A stretch of DNA of 64,000 nucleotides from NCBI GenBank assembly GCA_002105175.1, contig MCGE01000006.1:124001-188000 (forward strand), in the 5' to 3' direction. The notes beneath the pieces are model-generated. The model was not told where the DNA came from, made no database searches, and saw only the letters and a program-made list of their open reading frames with translations. Positions within the stretch are counted from its first letter, which is position 1. Every line of letters starts with the position of its first letter. This document shows, one piece after another, positions 18,276 to 27,298 of this stretch. The position numbers and the translations under genes were made by a program. Source of the DNA: Absidia repens (lineage: Eukaryota > Mucoromycota > Mucoromycetes > Mucorales > Cunninghamellaceae).

Positions 18276-18722
18276 ACTTTTAACGACGTTTAAACACACA
18301 TCATTGAAGTAAAGACAAGTTTTATTGAAGCAAAGACAAATTTTATTGAAGCAGAGACATGTTTTATTGAAGGAAAAAGACAAACGAAGCTAATCACGAC
18401 AACCCCAAAATCCTAGAATCAAAATGAAAGGGTTTCCCCATGCTTCTTGCAATCCCTTTTCTAAAACCCTTCTAAACTAGTCCTAACAGAAAGCCAACGC
18501 CACCAGGTCCACAACGAGCCAAAAACCGTGACGAAAAAATAATTTTTTATTAAAAAAAAGGAAAGAAAGAGAAAGAGAGAGAGAAAATGGGGAATGCCGC
18601 TTCAAAAATAATTCAGGCTGAGCGGGCTTTGATTTTCAATCCTGGCACAAAAAAAATCTGTAGGGCCGTCAACAAACAAAAACAAAGTCGGGAATCCCTA
18701 CAGCCATAATAACAAGCCCCTA
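18276..18722 (-). repeat. Family R unit E (inverted copy)
   Basis: The core at 18414-18487 is the complement of GGACTAGTTTAGAAGGG ... ATGGGGAAACCC. The tail has four TTCAATAAA-type modules on the minus strand; the head at 18530-18722 matches 1604-1895 and 3846-4130 inverted. It is about 16 kb from units A and B and is the closest relative to them by eye. Confidence 0.8.
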
Positions 18723-19306
18723 CTGTATGCTTGTTGTATTTGTGATACACAAACCTATTTCCCATCTTCCACATCTTTATTTATTATACCCCGCTCCGCA
18801 TTTCTTTCACTTTGACATTTTGACAGGTACTACCCTATACCTTATTTTATTCATACTTCATCACCCGCTAAATTACTTCCCCAACATCACTTCAGATTAT
18901 CCCAATTTGTAACCATTTCACTATGACTCACTTAGCTATAGAAAAAGAGATAAATATGACATGTTTGAATATTAAATAAAAAGAGTAACCAATTGTATCA
19001 CTTATTTCTACCTTTGCGTTTATTTCAGCTTCCATCCAATAAAAAAATATCAAAATTGACAGGCATGCATACGTATATACTTCTCTTTTTTCATTTTATT
19101 GGGCAATTCTTTACTTACAGTTTATTAACCTTAAATTGAGACGAGGGTAAAATAAATTAAGACGGTGTATAAAAAAATTGGGGTGGGCAAGAAATAGTTT
19201 AGGTCATTGGATGGGGGAAAAAAAGAAGTACATTAGCATGCATTTTTTAAAATTGGAAAAGGGACTTTTTGGAGGCTCTAATCCCTTCCCTATTTTTTTT
19301 TTTTTT
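18723..19306. other. AT-rich spacer with an LTR 3'-end remnant
   Basis: No supported gene. At about 18970-19027 there is AATAAAAAGAGTAACC, then TTGTATCACTTATTTC and TTTATTTCA, the order found at the end of chromovirus LTRs. The 5' boundary is not clear. Confidence 0.5.
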
Positions 19307-19430
19307 CAGCTCACATAAAAAACCCATTGACGACGCGCTGAGCACGACAGTTGGGCCCCAAGGGGCCGCCCACCAAAGTGCGAAATGGCGGAGGCTTTAA
19401 TCCTATCCCATCGAAACCCACACTTTAATA
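19307..19430 (-). repeat. Single ~117-bp satellite unit
   Basis: Contains GACGACGCGCTGAGCACGAC and the near-palindrome GGGCCCCAAGGGGCC, then GCGAAATGGCGGAGGC. Other units lie at 20334-20680, 21445-21885 and 23277-23500. Confidence 0.85.
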
Positions 19431-19438
19431 AAAAAAAC

Positions 19439-19598
19439 TGTTCCGTGCCCAAAGTGTAACATTTCCTCTTTTGCTTCCGTGCCCAAAGTAGAAACATTTC
19501 CTGTCATTTTTTATAATTTGTTTATAAATATGCTTCCGTGCCCAAAGTGTAACATTTCCTCTTTTGCTTCCGTGCCCAAAGTAGAAACATTTCCTGTA
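19439..19598. repeat. Duplicated ~65-bp block
   Basis: The block GCTTCCGTGCCCAAAGTGTA ... GCCCAAAGTAGAAACATTTCC occurs at about 19439-19501 and again at about 19530-19598. Within each block GCTTCCGTGCCCAAAG is itself present twice. Confidence 0.85.
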
Positions 19599-19639
19599 TA
19601 AACCCCCCCTCCCCACACACACACCGGGGGGTTTTTTTT

Positions 19640-20037
19640 CCACGCACATATGCCATGCCCATTCAGCGAGACAATGAAAGGCATGAAAGAGAATAATAAT
19701 AAAAAGACAAGACATGTTTAATTCTGATATAGATGCAATATAAACTATGACAACTAACGCTAAGCTGAGCTAATGACACTTGGGGAGGGTTTTTTTTTTG
19801 GCAACTGTACGTAGCATTTTACACAACGAGCTGCAGTTTTTTTTTTCTACGCATAAACCCCACACCCCCCACACACTCTGTTTCTCCACGCACATACGCC
19901 ATGCCCATTCAGCGAGACAATGAAAGGCATGAAAGAGAATAATAATAAAAAGACAAGACATGTTTAATTCTGATATAGATGCAATATAAACTATGACAAC
20001 TAACGCTAAGTTGAGCTAATGACACTATTCTAAAATG
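19640..20037 (-). repeat. Two copies of the family R 3' tail
   Basis: The segment GCCATGCCCATTCAGCGAG ... ACTATGACAACTAACGCTAA ... TGAGCTAATGACACT occurs at about 19650-19786 and 19898-20037, nearly identical. The second copy leads into a complete unit, the first is cut off. CACACACACCGGGG/GGTTTTTTTT sequence lies beside each. Confidence 0.75.
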
Positions 20038-20333
20038 AACGCTAATTTGAGGACAGTCAGAGATCACGAATCCAAAATGGTAGGGTTTCCCCATGATGTT
20101 TGTATTTCACTTTTCTTTTTTTTTTTGTATGGTATTTCACTTTTCAAAAGGCCCCTGATTCAAGTTCTAACCACTAATCCAAGATCACTAAATCCGCAGT
20201 TGAAGTTGATGTTCTAAAAAAAAAAGAAACGAAAGAAAGAGGGAGAAAAAAAAAGGGCGAGAAAATTTAAATCCATGAGAGGCGGAGTACGAATGGTTCA
20301 GTCACCCTATTTTTCGACCTTCCATTTTTTTTT

Positions 20334-20680
20334 TTAAAAAGTATCTATTGACGACGCGCTGAGCACGACGGTTGGGCCCCAAGGGGCTGCCCACCAAAGT
20401 GTGAAATGGTGGAGGCCTTAATCCCTTCCCTGGTTTTTTTTTTTTTAGCACACATAAAAAAAACATTGCCGATGCGCTGAGCACGACGGTTGGGCCCCAA
20501 GGGGCCGCCCACCATAGTGCGAAATGGCGGAGGCCTTAATCCCTTCCATATTTTTTTTCAGCACTCATAAAAAACCCATTGCCGATGCGCTGAGCACGAC
20601 GGTTGGGCCCCAAGGGGCCGCCCACCATAGTGCGAAGTGGCGGAGGCTTTAATCCTATCCCATCGAAACCCACACTTTAA
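20334..20680 (-). repeat. ~117-bp satellite, three units
   Basis: ATTGACGACGCG-type starts at about 20347, 20465 and 20578 (periods 118 and 113 bp). Units are separated by T-tracts and AGCACACATAAAAAA. Confidence 0.9.
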
Positions 20681-20695
20681 CCAAAACTGTGACAC

Positions 20696-20745
20696 CCAGT
20701 AAATCGAAAGATTTCCAAAAGCTCCAGCGGAGCGCCAGAGCGTTT
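20696..20745. repeat. Two-hairpin module, copy 1
   Basis: AAATCGAAAGATTT (5-bp stem, GAAA loop) at 20701-20714 and GCTCCAGCGGAGC (5-bp stem) at 20721-20733, followed by GCCAGAGCGTTTATT. Near-identical copies at 21907-21939 and 23523-23555. Confidence 0.85.
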
Positions 20746-20765
20746 ATTAATATATTAAAAAGAGC

Positions 20766-20940
20766 ATGGTGTCTACTTATCTAAGATAACGATCTAAGAT
20801 AAACATCTAAGATAAACATCTATGACTTTGAAATTTCCATCATTTCCTCCAATCACACCACGTAAAACCTTCCTGACTTAATATTTTCCATCCATTTCCT
20901 CCACTCATATCACTGTATCCATGTTATTTCTAGATAAACC
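20766..20940. other. Spacer with short ATCTAAGATAA repeats
   Basis: Three to four copies of TCTAAGATAAACA between about 20778 and 20825. No gene is seen. Confidence 0.6.
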
Positions 20941-21444
20941 ATAAGTAGCATTTTACACGACGAGCTGCGGTTTTTTTTTCTACGCGTAACACCCCCCCCC
21001 CACACACACACCGGTTTTTTTTTTCCACGCACATATGCCATGCTCATTCAGCGAGGCAATGAAAGGCATAAAGGAGAATAATTGTAAATAGACAAGACAT
21101 GTTTAATTCTGATATAGATGCAATATAAACTATGGCAACTAACGCCAAGTTGAGCTAATGACACTATTCTAAAATGAATGCTAATTTGAGGACGGTCAAA
21201 GATCACGAATCCAAAATGGAAGGGTTTCTCCATGATGTTTGTATTGCACTTTTCAAAAGGCCCCTGATTCAAGTTCTAACCGCTAATCCAAGATCACTAA
21301 ATCCGCAGTTGAAGTTGATGTTCTAAACAAAAAAAAAAACGAAAGAAAGAGGAAGAAAAAAAAAAGGGTGAGAAAATTTAAATCCATGAGAGGCGGAGTG
21401 CGAATGGTTCAGTCACCCTATTTTTCCACCTTCCATTTTTTTTT

Positions 21445-21885
21445 TAAAAAGTATCTATTGACGACGCGCTGAGCACGACGGTTGGGCCCCAAGGGGCTGC
21501 CCACCATAGTGCGAAATGGCGGAGGCTCTAATCCCTTCCCTGTTTTTTTTTTTAGCACACATAAAAAACCCATTGCCGATGCGCTGAGCACGACGGTTGG
21601 CCCCAAGGGGCCGCCCACCATAGTGCGAAATGGCGGAGGCTTTAATCCCTTCCCTGTTTTTTTTTTTTCAGCACACAAAAAAGAACCCATTGACGACGCG
21701 CTGAGCACGACGGTTGGGCCCCAAGGGGCCGCCCACCAAAGTGCGAAATGGCGGAGGCTCTAATCCTTTCACTATTTTTTTTTCTTTTCAGCATACAAAA
21801 AAGAACCCATTGACGACGCGCTGAGCACGACGGTTGGGCCCCAAGGGGCCGCCCACCATAGTGCGAAATGGCGGAGGCTTTAATC
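21445..21885 (-). repeat. ~117-bp satellite, four units
   Basis: Unit starts at about 21457, 21572, 21689 and 21809 (periods 115, 117, 120). GGGCCCCAAGGGGCCGCCC is retained in the units, with one C missing in the second. Confidence 0.9.
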
Positions 21886-21899
21886 CTAAAAACTGTAAC

Positions 21900-21955
21900 A
21901 CCCAGTAAATCGAAAGATTTCCAAAAGCTCCAGCGGAGCGCCAGAGCGTTTATTA
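21900..21955. repeat. Two-hairpin module, copy 2
   Basis: AAATCGAAAGATTT at 21907-21920 and GCTCCAGCGGAGC at 21927-21939, preceded by AACACCCAGT as in copy 1. Confidence 0.85.
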
Positions 21956-22190
21956 TATATTAAAAAGAAAATGGATCATAAGAAAACTCGGCTATAGTGA
22001 CTTTAATTTCGTTCTTTTGGCCCTCCAACTTTTTTTTCTGACCCACCGCTGACGCCCTGTCCACCATAGGAGCCGTCCATCCTTTTTTTTTCTCAATCGC
22101 TGCACACCCATATTGTCAAACCACAGAGTCTTCCATCCCGTCCCATCAAAACCCACACTTCAGAACCCCCCTGCCACCGAGTAGCTACAT

Positions 22191-22527
22191 TGTTGTAGTT
22201 CAGTTTTTTTGTAAAAAGTAAATAAAAAAATAAAATAAGATGAGAATGTTGTTAACCTTTATTTGATATAAATCAAGCATCTTTTTATAATGATGTGATT
22301 ATGGTATCAAACAGTATAACTACTACTACGGTTTGATATAATAAATGGGTTTCTTTTGCAAAGACATGAAAAAGTGAAATCAGATCATGACACCAATATA
22401 TGATCTGAGCCATTGCATTGTAGCACTGGATTTGAATCTATTTTTATTTCACTTGCATTGTGCCTGATTCACATCAATGTTACACTTTATTTTATTTTAT
22501 TGCTACATTCATATGCAAAATACAACA
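22191..22527 (-). mobile_element. Solo LTR (337 bp), family S, opposite orientation
   Basis: Minus-strand ends TGTTGTATTTTGC and ...GAACTACAACA. Flanked by the perfect 5-bp duplication TACAT (22186-22190 and 22528-22532). Reverse complement of 2426-2773 over its full length with scattered differences. Confidence 0.93.
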
Positions 22528-23276
22528 TACATAATTAATACTATTCTCAACTTCGCTCTTCAATATACCCCACCACAACAAAATACACTGTTTTTTCACA
22601 CCAACACATCCCTGTATTCTTTTCTACGCACAAACTTATAGGTTGGTAGAAGAAGTCTCCATAATACCCAATCCGTTCCTTTTTCATATATATATAGATA
22701 GACACACTTTTTTTTTCTATGCATATGTAATACACATTCGTTGAAGCTCATCATGTAAACATACAACAAAGACACTGATTATAAAAAAAAGAACATATTT
22801 ATTCAGACGTAGGTACAAACGATGACAAACTATTACTAAACTAATGACGATTCCATGATACTAATCTACTATCATTCTCATATCCTACATCCAAAATGAA
22901 AGCGTTTCCCCATGATGTTTGTTTTGCGTTTTTGAAAACACCCCTAATTCAAGTTCTAACACAAGTCCTAAAACACCAGCACCCCAATGAGCCTTGCCAT
23001 CATATCATTCAGATTATCATGAAGGAAAAAAATAAAAAAGAAAGAAAAGAGAGGAAAAAAAAATTGAGGACCAAAAAAAAATAGAAAGCGAATTGCGGAG
23101 CCTGAATCATCCAGTCTTTTTTTTTATGTCAAACAATCAGGGAAGGGGCAATCGCCATACTTTCCATAGTACATAATTCGTTTTATCTTTCAGTGGAAAG
23201 GTAGTTGCAACACTACATAATCAAGCTCTGATCTCTCCGACGCCTTTCAAGTAAGCTATCATTTCAGCACACAACC

Positions 23277-23500
23277 CCCCCCATTGACGACGCTCTGAGC
23301 ACGACGGTTGGGCCCCAAGGGACTGCCCACCATAGTGCGAAACGGCGGAGGCCCTAATACCTTCCCTATTTTTTTTTCAGCACACACATAAAAAACCCAT
23401 TAACGACACGCTGAGCACGACGGTTGGGCCTCAAAGGGCTGCCCACCAAAGTGCCAAATGGCGAAGGCTTTAATCCTATCCCATCAAAACCCACACTTTA
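23277..23500 (-). repeat. ~117-bp satellite, two units
   Basis: Starts at about 23283 and 23398. The second unit carries changes in the palindrome (GGGCCTCAAAGGGCTG). Confidence 0.88.
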
Positions 23501-23518
23501 ATAAAAAACTGTGACACC

Positions 23519-23570
23519 CAATAAATCGAAAGATTTGCAAAAGCTCCAGCGGAGCGCCAGAGCGTTTAAT
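23519..23570. repeat. Two-hairpin module, copy 3
   Basis: AAATCGAAAGATTT at 23523-23536 and GCTCCAGCGGAGC at 23543-23555. Both stems are unchanged although this array unit has diverged elsewhere. Confidence 0.85.
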
Positions 23571-23576
23571 AATAAT

Positions 23577-23944
23577 AATAATAAAATGTCACTCTTTATA
23601 TACTATATCTTATGTTTCATTGAAAATAGATATTACATGGGTATATTGTTTTTATTATTTTTTACCATCATCATCATCTTTGTCACAATCGAATGATGGT
23701 CTAATGTTAGGTATGTGATGGTATGATTGATATTATTGCAAGAGTATTCTATTTTATTTTCTTCTATTTTATGAGACCTAATGATATCATGAAGTGAATC
23801 TTTGTTTTCTTTTCTTTCATTACAACTGTTGTGTGATTATTTATTTGTATTGTTCCTAATTGGAATTTCAATTTATTTAGTCACGGATTTTTTCAGGAAC
23901 AGATTTAATTTTATTTTCATGCCATCAATTTTCATGATGCGACA
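23577..23944 (-). mobile_element. Truncated LTR related to the minus-strand chromovirus
   Basis: AATGTCACTCTTTATATAC onward matches 4686-5036 with many substitutions and ends ...CATGATGCGACA, the LTR start on the minus strand. About 100 bp of the promoter-distal part is missing and replaced by an (AAT) run that abuts the two-hairpin module. An older relative of the 453-bp LTR. Confidence 0.88.
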
Positions 23945-24003
23945 GACATGACTGCACCCCATAAGTCTCACACTTCCAAAAAAAAACTCTGATATTACTA
24001 TGG

Positions 24004-24141
24004 CCATGCAATGGGACAATGAACGGCATGCAAGAGATTAATGATAAAAAACAAAACAGGGTTGATTCTGATATTTTACAATATAGACCATGACAACTAA
24101 CACTAAGCTAAGCTAATGATACTATTTTAAAATGAAGGCTA
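24004..24141 (-). repeat. Family R unit L, left part (split by a TIR element)
   Basis: ATGACAACTAACACTAAGC ... TTTTAAAATGAAGGCTA matches the tail of the unit at 19898-20060. The unit resumes at 25106 with GTCAAGCGAAGG ... CCAAAATGAAGAGGTTTCCC, exactly after the second TA of the inserted element. Confidence 0.75.
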
Positions 24142-24490
24142 TGGTGTGGCTCACTTATAATGTCAAATACTAGGCATGATCCTAGGAAGCTGATGGTTTT
24201 TTAAAAAATGGCCACCACAAAAAAACAATGTATAAACATGATAATTCAGACCTTTAAGAACAAAACGTGTACATCAGTTTTTTTTTTTTTTATAAAAAAA
24301 GAAAAAGTATCAGCCTTCGAAAAAAGAAGACTTTGGCTGGCTGGCCTAGGATTTGAAACGTACCTGATGTACTAAAAAGGAAAATGATATGTGCATTTAT
24401 ATTGTAAAACACCGCGAAAATTGTAAAATATTATACAGAATACAAGGTCCTGTTTTTTGCTTGTTCCCGCTCCCATATCAAGCTCAGTTA

Positions 24491-24568
24491 GTAGATGTAG
24501 ATGTAGATGTAGATGTAGATGTAGATGTAGATGTAGATGTAGATGTAGATGTAGATGTAGATGTAGAT
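24491..24568 (+). repeat. (GTAGAT)13 microsatellite
   Basis: Thirteen perfect hexamer copies inside the TIR element. Being a multiple of three it stays open in frame (Val-Asp repeats), but no gene surrounds it. Confidence 0.97.
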
Positions 24569-24739
24569 TGTAAGACTTGCAAATGAGGATTAGTTAAAGT
24601 ATTTTTATTTATTATTTGTACAATAAAAAGTGCCATCCCTTCTATTTTGTTGTTGTTGTACGGACACACACCCGTTTGTATGTTTCTGCTTATAATAAGC
24701 CTATGTATATACATTTGGCAAGACAATCAAAAAATGATA

Positions 24740-24916
24740 GAAAAAGGCAAAACAAAGTTTATTCAGTAGTAATTATAACAATGACAACCAATACTAAACT
24801 AAGATGAAGGTTAATCTAATAGTGGTCCCAAATTCTGGATCCAAAATGAAAGGATTTCCCCATGCATCTCGTAATACCTGAGCCGAAAACCCTTCTAAAC
24901 TAGTCCTGACACTAAT
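24740..24916 (-). repeat. Family R unit F (core and tail)
   Basis: Core at 24838-24916 is the complement of GGACTAGTTTAGAAGGG ... GCATGGGGAAATCC; tail has GAATAAAC on the minus strand at about 24760. An A-tract at 24964-24991 corresponds to the pyrimidine tract upstream of the core in sense. Confidence 0.8.
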
Positions 24917-25105
24917 CCCAGTTGAACATCATCCCATTGAAATCAATGAAATGGCGGTGACTTGAGAAAAAAAAAAAAAAAAAAAAAAAAAGAAAAAGAA
25001 AGAAAGAAAAAAGAAAGGAAAAAAAGGGCTTTAATAAGGCATTTTTCAAACTGCGATTGAAGTCATAGAATTGAAAATTTGACATTATAAGTGAGCCGCA
25101 CCATA

Positions 25106-25800
25106 GTCAAGCGAAGGTTGGAAAATACTAAACCAAAATGAAGAGGTTTCCCTTAATCATAGAATACTTCGACTGTTGGTACTGTTGATTTTTTGTGAGT
25201 ATCTTATTGAACTCCTGCTTCCTAGTTCACCGACCTTGTCCAACTTTTTGCTAATACGTCCTTTTAAAACCTGTGCGACTGGTTGGCAGTGCTGGATCAT
25301 TTAATATAAAATGCAGGCATATTGGTGCTCTATCAATCAACGCTAATAAACTCAGGCCATGTCATCATTGTAATCTTCACTTTATCACCTTCGCTTGACT
25401 AGAAATATGGTATACTCCACTTCTTTGATTTTATTACGTATAGCATATTAATAATAATAAAGCCCCAAACGAAAATCACGAAGTTCTGAGGAGATACCCC
25501 CAAAGTGCGTAATGGCGTAGGTATCAATGACCACAGTGAATTTCTCCTCCGCACTCCTCCACCCCCACACACAAAAAAAAGGTCCCGGTTCAGGTGTCGC
25601 CCACTCTGCGGTCAGTGTCTAATCCCATCTCATCAAAACCTGCACTTGAATAGCAACAACGCCCCTTCTAGCACCCAATAGATATTCTCCCTTTTTTTTT
25701 TTTTTTTTTTTTTTGTTCTTTGTAAGCGTTGGAATGTTTAAACACTGCGTGATTCTATATTTTTTGAATTTGGGAGTGTTCCGCTGTAGTGTTTTTAAGT
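25106..25800. other. Family R unit L right part and degenerate repeat DNA
   Basis: 25106-25170 is the rest of unit L. Around 25490-25530 CCCCCAAAGTGCGTAATGGCG is a degenerate relative of the satellite. A 24-base T-run lies at about 25691-25714. No gene is supported. Confidence 0.55.
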
Positions 25801-26130
25801 TTCAATTGAAACGAGATGCAATTTTTATGGATGATGGAAAGTGAAAATTAAGAGGAAATTTACATATTTTTGAGACGCCTGTTGTGATTTTTGGGACGAT
25901 GCAGAATAAAATTAAAACGTAGTTGGGTTATTTTTAAACACTGAAAAAAATAAACTTGAGATGGGCAGCTGCAAACTTCTCCACATGAATTTACATTAGC
26001 TTTAAATGGAAGACTGGGTGTCTGATGTTCTCCCCATCGGCGATTAAATATATTTACATTTGTTGAGTTGTTCTCTCCTTGCTTATTTTCCACATCTTTG
26101 CAGTTGGTACAAAGGAATTTTTAGAACATT

Positions 26131-26897
26131 ATGGATAGCACTTCACCGCCACACTCACAATCTCAATCAGATTTGGAGGTATGATTGCAAAACATGGAAG
26201 AAGAAAAGATATTGCACGAACTAATCGCACTAGTATTGTTTTTTTTTTTTCTTTTTTTTTTTTGCCGTTTTTATATTTGCATCTGCTTCGGTTCATATTG
26301 ATGTATCCTGATAGAACAAGCAAAAATTTAACATAGACGACATGACCGCCATCATTAAAGAAGTAAGTATTGAAAAAAAATTTCTACAAAAATTTATCAT
26401 GTAGTGCATCAGCTATTCAACCATTATTGTCTCCTCTCCTTCACTAGACAGTTGAGAACGCTATTCAGGACGCTGAATACTCTCACAGCAAAGTCCCTGC
26501 CTGGAACTCGACCATTGTTGAAACTTGTCTCAAGAAATTGCGTGCCTCCAATAGCAACTACAAATTTATTGGTAAGTAACACAAATCAGAACAAACGAGA
26601 CTGCCGAAATCATGACACGTCCAATGCACAAGTACACTAATGCTCTTTTGTTTGTCTCTTTTTAGTGACTTGCGTGATTATGCAAAAAAACGGCGCTGGC
26701 TTTTATGCCGGAAGCTCTGTTTATTGGGACAATCTTCATGATGGTATGTCAAAAAAAAAAAAAAAAAATCACAGGTGTAATAAAATAATCTAACCCTTCG
26801 TCCTTTCGTCATATGCATTATACCAGGCAGCACCAGTTATCGCCACGAAACTAAGTCTCTGTATGCCATTACAAATGTATTTGCCCTTAGTGTGTAG
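26131..26897 (+). CDS. Dynein light chain, Tctex/DYNLT type (122 aa, 5 exons)
   Basis: Exons 26131-26178, 26315-26362, 26448-26571, 26666-26743 and 26827-26897 join to 369 bp with GT-AG introns and no frame error. The short acidic or Ser-rich leader is followed by [31 protein letters not shown], the conserved Tctex-1 helix region, and then the beta strands [17 protein letters not shown] and [13 protein letters not shown], ending in VFALSV. This matches the Tctex-1 fold over its full usual length (about 110-120 aa). The protein dimerises and binds the dynein intermediate chain in the cytoplasmic dynein motor that carries cargo to microtubule minus ends. It converges on the M16 peptidase gene. 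The ATG is the only one in frame before the conserved part. Confidence 0.95.
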
Positions 26898-27007
26898 TTT
26901 GTAGTTTACAGCTCATAGTTTAGACTGATTTAATTTTTATTCTACTTATTTATATATGCTGTCGGTTATGTTGACCACGTATTTAACTTATATCAAACAA
27001 TCAAATC

Positions 27008-27013
27008 AATAAA
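27008..27013 (+). terminator. Poly(A) signal of the dynein light chain gene
   Basis: AATAAA 110 bp after the stop at 26897, followed by T-rich and A-rich sequence. Confidence 0.6.
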
Positions 27014-27049
27014 CTGACAAAATATAAATTCATATAAAAAAAGACATGA

Positions 27050-27055
27050 TTTATT
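27050..27055 (-). terminator. Poly(A) signal of the M16 peptidase gene
   Basis: AATAAA on the minus strand, 244 bp after the stop at 27299. It is only about 40 bp from the plus-strand signal of the convergent gene, so the two 3' ends probably abut or overlap. Confidence 0.55.
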
Positions 27056-27298
27056 CAAGTGACAGACAAAAACGGAGTCCATCAATGACAAAATAAAAAG
27101 AGGATGGGGTAAATCAACTAGTCTATCTATATACTTCTATACTAAGGATGCGGATGCGGATGGGGTGTAAGTGTATGTATGTGTGTGTGCGTGTGTGTGA
27201 ATGAAAAAAAAAAAAAAAAGCTATAAACTATACTGATGGGGTGGGAGAGGATTTGCTGGTGGTTTTTTTTTTTTATCTCTCCATGTCCGACAAAACCA

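Larger units (their letters stand above)
19898..20765 (-). repeat. Composite repeat array, unit 1
   Basis: Order on the plus strand: family R tail and core (20040-20215, complement of ATCATGGGGAAACCC), an A/G-rich tract, CATGAGAGGCGGAGTACGAA, three satellite units (20334-20680), then the two-hairpin module (20696-20745). On the minus strand this reads as GC-rich satellite, pyrimidine tract, conserved core, tail. Unit 2 repeats the same order. Confidence 0.8.
20945..21970 (-). repeat. Composite repeat array, unit 2
   Basis: Same order as unit 1: family R tail (from about 21038), core at 21208-21250 (complement of ATCATGGAGAAACCC), A/G tract, GAGGCGGAGTGCGAATGG, four satellite units (21445-21885), two-hairpin module (21900-21955). 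Very similar to unit 1 by eye, so the ~1.05-kb block was duplicated in tandem and the satellite count then changed from three to four. Confidence 0.8.
22555..23576 (-). repeat. Composite repeat array, unit 3 (diverged)
   Basis: Family R tail at about 22790-22860, core at 22890-22930 (complement of ATCATGGGGAAACGC), an A/G tract, GCGAATTGCGGAGCC, two satellite units (23277-23500) and the two-hairpin module at 23519-23570. It is more diverged than units 1 and 2. Confidence 0.7.
24142..25103. mobile_element. TIR element with TA target duplication (962 bp, Tc1/mariner-like or similar)
   Basis: Terminal inverted repeats of 27 bp, one mismatch (24142-24168 and 25077-25103; outer part TGGTGTGGCTCACTTATAAT). 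Flanked by TA (24140-24141, 25104-25105). Removing it restores a family R copy collinear with 20020-20090, a natural empty-site comparison. No transposase frame is present. It carries a family R copy and a hexamer microsatellite. The superfamily is inferred from the TA duplication only. Confidence 0.78.

Noticed and set aside
20035..21272. 60-75-codon frames in the composite array that look similar to each other
   Set aside because: The similarity comes from DNA duplication of the array units; the third unit does not keep the frame.
22547..22735. Frame with VEKK segments resembling those at 1413-1607 and 19425-19961
   Set aside because: These are translations of a shared repeat (TTTTTCTACGC/GCGTAGAAAAA) with poly-A/T tracts, not genes.
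19300..23570. CRISPR-like or rDNA spacer array
   Set aside because: Units are ~117 bp, contiguous and without unique spacers, and no rRNA gene sequence is in the window. The context is eukaryotic.
24470..24510. tRNA-like D-arm (AGCTCAGTTAGTAGATG), possible tRNA or SINE head
   Set aside because: No acceptor stem, anticodon arm or T-arm could be found around it; the sequence runs straight into the GTAGAT microsatellite.
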